A stretch of 64,000 nucleotides of DNA from Pyricularia pennisetigena (Eukaryota > Ascomycota > Sordariomycetes > Magnaporthales > Pyriculariaceae), in NCBI RefSeq assembly GCF_004337985.1, contig NW_021940918.1, positions 3,379,014-3,443,013 on the forward strand. The letters run 5' to 3'. Shown here piece by piece: positions 57,014 to 64,000 of this stretch. The position numbers were made by a program, and so were the translations under genes. How positions within the stretch are numbered: position 1 is the stretch's first letter; every line of letters starts with the position of its first letter. Under the pieces are notes generated by a model, which saw only the letters and a program-made list of their open reading frames with translations, made no database searches and was not told where the DNA came from.

Positions 57014-58008
57014 GCCGCACGAGTGCCTTGGCAGACGGGACGATTGCTTTTTTTTAGTCTAGAGTAACGGTTGCTGACGAGGACTCAAGTCAGGGTGACA
57101 AATAAAGCAAGTCTAGTTCAAGAACTGGCTGGCTATTGCAGTAGTGATTCTGAGAACGCCAATTCCCCTGCTGCATATCTCTAGGTAGGTAAGTAAAGCT
57201 CAATCTATGGTGGCTAAGAAAACAATGACATGGTTTGGTACAAAGCGGGATTTGTCACCCAGCAGTGCGGCCTGCTGGTATATGGTGGAAAGGCATGCGG
57301 GGTCCTCCAAGATAGGCGAATGATGTGCCAAGAGCAGATGTAATCCTTTGCAAAATTTCTTTGGTTCTAGTCCGCACACGTTCAAAATGACTGATGACCC
57401 GCAAATCGTCAGGAATTAATCTTCAACCTGCTCGAACCCGACGGCAGCGAATAAATATCAATGCCAAAGAAGTGAAGACTGGACTTCTATTGGCGACCCT
57501 CGCTGTAGATGTCTCATCCCACAGCATTGTTTTGCTTCGCGGACTAGACACTTCAAACGCTCAATTCTCTCGAGATTGAGTGGGTGACACCAGGCACGAA
57601 TAAAAAGTGTGGTAGTACGACGAGCTGAATCAAAGGCGCGTAGTAATCAAATCCTTGTGGTTGCAGTCTAGCCTGGGCTCAAGATACCGGTAATAAGGCG
57701 CTTTACTGTCAAGCTTTGTTCAGGTCTGGACCCTTGTCTGCTTCTTGGCTTCGAAGATTATGTAATCGTAGGCAAAGCCGATCAAAAGCTTCGGAGAGTT
57801 CACATGCAAAGGAAAAGTGGGGTTGTGACGTACCACAAGACCAACGCGTCCTTGCACCATCGGCGGCTGCTGTTCGAGAGTGATCCGTACGTACATACGA
57901 CCAACCTCCGCCTCCGAGTTCATGCGGCCCCGTTATCGGCCATACATCCACAGGATTTATCATACAAAGATTCTTCAACGACTTAGTATGGTCTGCTGAG
58001 ACAAGAAC
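57014..58008. other. Divergent promoter region, 1 kb
   Basis: Between the Zn2Cys6 factor and the EI24-like gene. No gene or repeat recognised; frames at 57709-57986 on both strands overlap and are rejected. Confidence 0.5.
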
Positions 58009-58967
58009 ATGTCGTCCTCAGATCCCTCTGCGACACAACCATGGCGCTCACGAGCCCAAGGACTTCTCGAGCCGGCAGAGCGACCGCTCGGCTATCTCAC
58101 TCGAGCTCTCAGAGCTGCCGCATATCCTATTTGGGGTATCTACTACTTCATCCGGCATCCTGAGTTCTATCCGCTTTTTGCCGGTCGATTGATCCCTCTG
58201 TCGATAATGTCCTTCCTTGTATACTTTGTGCTTTTTACCTTTGCCTTTCTGCCACAGTTTGCCTTTCTCGCCATTTTCCATGGATGGGCAGCGTGGTTCA
58301 ATGCTGTGGTCCTTGTGCTGGGCGAGGGACTCGTTATAATACAAGCTCTTTTCGAAGGGTTCTTTGTTGACGAGTGCAGAGTCGACGTGTTTGATGTAAG
58401 GGTTGACGCCTATCCCTGCCCTCATGAAGCTTCCATGACTTAGCTAACGGATTTCCCGACCTGCAGGCGACCCTTATCAACCACGGAATGATAGACCTCA
58501 TTGCACCCCATCGACTTCTCTTCCCCGATGCTCCCAACTCGGTAAAAATGCTGGGAAAGCCGACAACGGCAGCCGCCTACTCCCCTTGGAGCTTGACACA
58601 AATCATTGAGCTCATTGTCTTCCTACCTCTCAACCTTGTCCCCGTCGTGGGCGTCCCGGCCTTCATAATGATCACAGGCACGCGCCTGGGCAAGTTGTGT
58701 CACTACAGGTGGTATAAACTAAGGGGTTTGAGCAGGCGACAATACAAAGAAGAAAACGCTACCAGGACATGGGAGTACGTCTGGTTCGGGACGGTAGCCA
58801 TGATCTTGGAACTGGTCCCTGTGCTGTCGCTCTTTTTCTTGCTCACATCTACTGCCGGCGCGGCGCTGTGGGTTGTACGGCTCGAATCAGAGAAACGTAG
58901 GACTTTGAATCCTGAGGACCCTGCAGCGAGGGCTGAGGCTGTCACTTATGAAGATGATCCTGTCTAA
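58009..58967 (+). CDS. EI24/Rrt8-like multi-pass membrane protein
   Basis: Two exons, 58009-58395 and 58467-58967, joined over a 71-bp intron (GTAAGG...CTGCAG, branch CTAAC), giving 295 aa. The start is preferred because the following residues lead into ERPLGYLTRALRAAAYPIWG, typical of the family. Four or more hydrophobic segments: about 65-90 (LSIMSFLVYFVLFTFAF), 90-120, 180-215 (LIVFLPLNLVPVVGVPAFIM) and 245-275 (MILELVPVLSLFFLLTST). The LNLVPVVG motif and overall layout are those of EI24-domain proteins, the group of yeast outer spore wall/lipid droplet proteins Rrt8 and Lds. A role at lipid droplets or ER is inference. Confidence 0.75.
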
Positions 58968-60253
58968 GTATAGATCCAGTGGCTCCAACGATTGTTATAT
59001 GTTAATATCAGAAGAACCGGCTCTAAGTATAGTTCTAATAGCTTGCCTCGTCTTGTTTCAGTTGCTTCAGAGTAAGCAAACACTCAGAATGTCTCTCGAC
59101 CAATCTGTGCGCTTGTTCCCACTCCAACAACCACTCAGCCGACGGTTGATCATGCCTCATCTATCAGGAACTTGCTCAAACCAGAGATTCTCACGGTTGC
59201 TAACTTTGTGTAGGTTGAGGCCTGAGGCTTGTAAAAGCAGACGGCTAGTAAGGAACGGTCCAAGTCGAGACCCTAGTGATTTCACGCTTGTCAGTTTTCG
59301 AAAATGCTGGCGGCGGCGCTTCTTCAAGACCCAGGAGCGTATTGTCCAGAAATATGCCGCTTGGAGAACAGGCAAGCGAGGAAATTACGCCTCCGCACCT
59401 CACAGAGCTCAAATTGCAGTGGGGATTTTGTATACCACAAGGTGGCTTCCATAACCAGTACGCCTGCTTCAGAGACTACGTCCTCTGGCGAAAGAAGAAA
59501 AGAAAACACTGAAGGGGTAGACATGAACTTGCCATCTGGATGCTTACCACATCCAAGGTTGGTAGGGACGTATATACCTGTCGTATGTGTGATGCATGGC
59601 TTTCGACCGTGGGCACTCTCAAATCTTGCCGAGCCTTTCTCAACTCCCCGCAAACGATTCTTCCTCTTCGCAGAACGTCGCAATGCCTCTGTCAATTAGC
59701 AAATAACTTGATGAGCTTTCAACGGTTCTCACTGACAAGGAGGAACCAATTTCGTAGTGGAGCGTGAAGGCTTTGACACGGGCTCATGTGTTGGAGCAAG
59801 GTACCAGCGTTCCTGCCATTTTTGGCCGTGTCTCCGATCCGCAGGTATTTAGGAAGGAGACAGATGTCGTGCTCATTGGAGGGAAGGTGCTTGGCTTGCA
59901 AATTTTCACGGGAATCCTTTTCTGGGCCCTGATCTGCTGATTAAAAAGTTTCTGCCCTTTTTGGCTGCTCGACTTCTGTTTTCTTGTTGTTCACCATCTG
60001 CTCCTCGCCTGTTCGTGGGAAGACACTCATTGTTTCTTCTTCATTACTTTCATTCCCGCTTCTCCTAAGTCTTTCCCTCAAGACAGCCCGAGTTTTCGAT
60101 TGAATCACCGGTAAACATTAGTACTGGATCGACCTCGTGCCCTACGTTTGTTGTCAGTCTTTGTTGTGTACTAGCCATCAATCATTGAGTGGAAACGTCT
60201 TTTAGTTTGACTTCCTATCAAGCCCAAAGAGAGCCCTTGAGGCTTTATGCAAG
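58968..60253. other. Intergenic, promoter of the mucin-like gene, 1.3 kb
   Basis: Pyrimidine-rich near the end (TTTCTTCTT-type tracts at 59980-60070), as expected of a leader. Several overlapping frames around 59157-59767 have no family and are rejected. Confidence 0.5.
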
Positions 60254-63200
60254 ATGCGCGTCCTCGCGCTTGTTGGTGCTCTGATGAGCACTGCCTTGGT
60301 TCTTCCGGCAGCGGCAGCATCCCAGAGGTAAGCAGCTCAGCACTCTTGGAGAAATATTTCCCCCTCGCTGACACACTATTGATGTTAAGTAACTTCAACA
60401 CCACTTGCGGCTCTGGAAAGAGTGTTCATGTCTCTGTCCCTACTTCAGCACTGCTGACCATTAGCTCAACTGTCAATTCGAATATTCCTACTCTGACAAT
60501 TGTTCCAGTGCCGGATATCTCTGTCCGCATGTATGGTGCAGACACCAGCTCTTCTTCCGTTTCTGCTGGACATTCTTCCGAGGATGTCACCACCATCATC
60601 ATTAGAACTGGACCAACAAAGACGATTACCCGGTCCTTGAAGCGAGTTCCCGCCTCGGATGCTACATTAGCTTTGGTGACACGTCCAAAGAGTGTCGCTA
60701 TTCCAACCTTAGCGAGTGTTCCTGATACCGTCGCTTCAGAACAGCCTGCTGTGGGCGTGCCTATCGCTGTCACAATGGCAACAACTTTGTTACACTCAGG
60801 TTTGACAGCAGAGAGGCCTTCAATGACATCAATGCTTGATTTAGGTTCAGACTCTATTGTCACCATCAGCAAGTCTCTGGGCTCAGATTCTTTTGTCGAG
60901 TGGACAAAGACTATACCCCTGGTACCGTCACTCCCAGATCTGATTGAACCGACGTCTGGTGATTTCACCGTCTCGTTTGGGGCGAGCACAACAATGTTCT
61001 TTACCCCTGAGCCTTCACTTGAACCCTCCTCTAGCAGTTTGGACTCTGTCTCGATTTTGCCAGTTCCATCTTCAGAGTCTTCAACTGGTTGGGACACTGT
61101 TTGGGAAGGCAGCCCAGGGCCTGTTGAAACAACTCTATTGTTGCCCTCATCAGAGTCACCACTATTGTCCTCTACACTAATCACCCCGGTGCCAGACAAC
61201 ACTGTCACTGGAGTTTTCGAGACCTCTGTTGAACCTACTGTGGTTGAGCCTACCAGCACCGAGGTTATGGATATTCCTCCCCCGGCTGTTGTGCCTTCCA
61301 TCAGCTTGATCACAGTCCCTTACCAGTTTCCTGCCTACTCGCCCTTGGAACCCCTCACCACTACAGCTGATGTGATCACCTCGTCACAGCCACCACCAAC
61401 TCCTGCAACTGTTGTGTTCACCCTCACTGGTGATGGGTTACGCGAGCCTCGTGTGATTACGCTCACAACAAACTTGCCCGTTGTGAGCGGAACTACTTGG
61501 TTGGTGACATCCTCAGCAAACTCAGTAACCGATGTTGTGGTCACCTACACCATGCCTGGCGGGTATGGGCTCTCATCGTCTGTCATGACTGTCACGAAAT
61601 CAAGACCTGTGTCAACCATATCTCGCGTGAAGTCCTCTTCAAGCATTCCCGGGGGCAAGCCACGAGCATCCTCTACCAAGGGATCAATGACTATCATTCC
61701 TTACGGACCTTGGCCTTCGCCTACCGCCTCTCCTAGCAGAACTACCACCTCTTCATCTAAGCAACATTCAGATACTTCGGTGTTCTTTTCAACTGGTGGG
61801 CCGAGGCATACCTCACACCATGGAGTCGGCACAACTCCTTTTACAAACTCGACAATCTCAGGATCCATGTCGGCGACAATTGCACCCAGCGGTTCTGGCA
61901 TTCAGTCGTCAGTTGTTACAAACCTTCCTTCAGCAAGTGATTCGCGAAGCATGCCTGTTAGCACTCGCATCTCATTCACGATCCCGATCGCGTCTTCCAG
62001 AGTGACTTCGATGTCAGTCAGATCAAGCGCAATGCGCACCACTTCTTTAGGAACAGGAATCAGCTCCTCAGGTGACATGTTTACCAGTGCTGTCGGTGTC
62101 CCTTTCCGCCCATCTCCAGCTCCCAGCGTGACTGCACCTCTACCTGGGTCGTCCAACATCACTGCAACGGGTTCTATCGTAGTTCCTGCTCCTACTGGCC
62201 CCGCCCAATCCGCCCAATCGTCAACAAATGTCACAGGTTCATTTTCTTCCAACTTCACCACGGCGCCGTCTAGTGGTGCTGCTCAATCAATCAGCGCCAA
62301 TTCCACTACTTTCGGCGTCCCTGCTCAGGTCACACCGCCGGGTGGGCCAGGCCAAGGGGGTGCCAACAGTACCGGCCGCTCGAGCTTTGCAGCTTCAATT
62401 GGGACTTTCTCGTCGATACCATCCAGTTCTTCAGCATTGCTCTTGAACAGTACATTGGCTACAGGCAGCGGTGTGTCCACCCCGACGCGGCCCGGTCTGA
62501 CCCAAGGTAGCACTGGGGCTCCAGTGCCATTGGAAACTTCATCCTCCATCACTGTTGGCTCGCTCACCTCAGTAAATGCCACCTCAACTTCGACCACTGC
62601 GGCTACAACCTCGACACGTCTCGAGCAAACTCAAGGAGGCCCCGGCAATGGTACCATCTGGCCTTCTCCACTAGTCACGTCTTCAACAATCACTCCTCAA
62701 GAGCAGAACGGCACTTCGATCTCCGAAACTCTGAAGACATCTTCAACTCTTCGTGGGCAGACTCAAGCTGGTCCGGGCGTCTCTACCTCACTCCCAGTGT
62801 TAACAGAAACAGCGGTTGGCCCCGTTCAGTCCCAAAACGTCACCCTTTCCCTGTCCGCTTCTGGCAACTTGACTTCGTCTGCGAGCGCCACTACTGCTGC
62901 GCCCTCTACCACCGCCTCCATAAATGGTCAAGGTCAAAGCGGGGGTAGCGTATCAACTGCAGTGTCGTCGAACGCAACAATATTCGAGCCCTCCGCAACT
63001 ATCAACCAGACAGGCGGCTTACCATTGCAGTCTCAAGACTCGGCAATCTCAGCAAATGCCACTTCCGGTGCGGGTACATCCAGCAGATCTACCGCATCGC
63101 GAGTCGGCCAAACAGTTGGGGGCCCATTTCCGACAAGCTCTACTGTTCCAGGTCCACAAACACAAGGCGGCACTGCAGCATCAACGACAATAAACGTCTC

Positions 63201-64000
63201 TGCCCCCAACAACAATTCTTCTGCTCATGTTGAACAAGGAGGCAGCCCCTCCTCTGTGGCCAACAGCAGCGATACATTGACCTCAATATCGGGCCAAGCC
63301 ATTCAAACTCAAGGTGGTGTTTCTGCTTCGACTGAATTCAACGAGACCACAGCCGTCGCCCCATCATCATCAGCTCGCCAGCCTCAGAGTCAAGGTGCTG
63401 CCGGCACCTCACCAACAACAACCTGGCCTCCAATGACCACGCAATCTATCAACGGCACCAGTATCAGTTCAACATCTGCAGGTGCCAACAGTGTGTCCAC
63501 TGCACCTCCATTGAGCCAAGGAAATGCACCTGCTCCTACCACGAGTGCTCCTCGCGGCCAAGGCGGCCAGGGAGGGCAATCCACGCAATCTGCCGCTCGT
63601 GACGCTACAGGAAATGCAACGTTTATCACCCAGCCGAGCAACATACCTTCGTCGGGGGAACAGAATACACCGTCGCAAACGACATTAGCCACGGTCGTCA
63701 ACCCTGCTACAAATTCGACTACCGCTATTCCTGCAACTGGCACTGGTTCTCCTTTGTTTTGCGGAAATGAATGGGACCGTGGAAATGAGACTGTCAACGT
63801 GAGTCCGTCTTTCACTTTTATTCGGATACCTTTTGCTGACCACAGTGTTCAATAGTTTGATGACAGAGCTGCGCTCCAGTGGTCCAACCCGACCTCGCCG
63901 ATGCCCCTGTTTGTGCCCTACCATCGCCTTTACTTCTCTGATGGATTTTCCATCGTTCCACCTCCCAACCAGACACACAATCCATCCTCTGGAAACAACA
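60254..64000 (+). CDS. Very large secreted Ser/Thr-rich mucin-like protein (partial, runs off the window)
   Basis: Three exons visible, 60254-60327, 60390-63798 and 63856-64000 (open to the edge), at least 1209 aa. Exon 1 encodes a signal peptide (RVLALVGALMSTALVLPAAA), chosen over an ATG at 60247 in another frame because only this one gives a signal peptide and splices cleanly (GTAAGC...TTAAG) into SNFNTTCGSG. The body is Ser/Thr/Pro-rich with many NxS/T sequons, so heavily glycosylated. A degenerate Gln-Gly repeat region follows, then a folded-looking segment with Cys and aromatics (LFCGNEWDRGNETVN, LFVPYHRLYFSDGF). A cell-surface or wall glycoprotein or adhesin is likely. The second splice (63799-63855) is supported by GTGAGT and frame. 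Confidence 0.7.
62335..63590. repeat. Degenerate Gln-Gly-rich repeat region inside the mucin-like gene
   Basis: A motif of the type QxQGG or GQGG recurs about a dozen times, at intervals of roughly 40-170 bp, for example GPGQGG, EQTQGGPGNG, GQTQAGPG, GQGQSGG, GPQTQGG, IQTQGG and GQGGQGGQ. Between them lie Ser/Thr stretches with NxS/T sites. The repeats are divergent at the DNA level, so this is protein-level periodicity rather than a tandem array. Confidence 0.6.

Noticed and set aside
57410..57450. tRNA-like GGGTTCGA box on the minus strand
   Set aside because: The T-arm does not pair and no D arm or acceptor stem can be formed around it.
60426..61313. 295-codon leftward ORF inside the mucin-like gene
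   Set aside because: Mirror of Ser/Thr codons read as Val/Glu/Gly; no domain, no plausible promoter.

Overview
The window is nuclear DNA of a filamentous ascomycete (Pezizomycotina, most likely Sordariomycetes). The evidence is short GT-AG introns (about 57-139 bp) with CTAAC/CTGAC-like branch sites, fungal-restricted families (DUF2434, DUF8021, Zn2Cys6 factor, CBM1 module, the ATG26 sterol glucosyltransferase), an intron-bearing tRNA-Gln, and long gene-poor stretches. The species cannot be named from the sequence. Splice sites were placed by reading frame continuity and family sequence conservation; none is backed by transcripts.

Layout, 0-13 kb: the 5' exon of a short-chain dehydrogenase (cut by the window edge), a tRNA-Gln(CUG), a protoglobin-domain gene with a TATA box, an upstream ORF and a hairpin, a 2EXR/F-box-like protein, a conserved protein of unknown function with an Asn/Gln-rich tail, two tandem related small cysteine proteins with identical gene architecture, and the Golgi tether subunit COG5. 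13-26 kb: a DUF2434 seven-helix membrane protein, then a two-finger C2H2 transcription factor standing in about 9 kb of otherwise gene-free DNA.

26-36 kb: a BTB/POZ gene with a disrupted frame, a six-hairpin glycosidase-like enzyme, and three genes for secreted proteins (a zincin-like HExxH protein, a DUF8021 protein, and a CBM1-tailed serine hydrolase). 36-50 kb: an Mtf2-like mitochondrial protein divergent from ATG26, then a D-2-hydroxyacid dehydrogenase with a long insertion. 50-64 kb: a chitin deacetylase convergent with an 11-exon amidase, a Zn2Cys6 factor just upstream of the amidase on the same strand, an EI24/Rrt8-like membrane protein, and a very large secreted Ser/Thr-rich mucin-like protein that runs off the right edge.

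Most genes are unrelated housekeeping or accessory genes and do not form an obvious biosynthetic cluster. The most interesting points are the pair of small CxxC...CxC proteins (8.7-10.1 kb), the uORF/hairpin leader of the protoglobin gene, the stop-free intron in the CBM1 hydrolase, the micro-exons, the amidase/Zn2Cys6 pairing, and the degenerate Gln-Gly repeats of the mucin-like protein.
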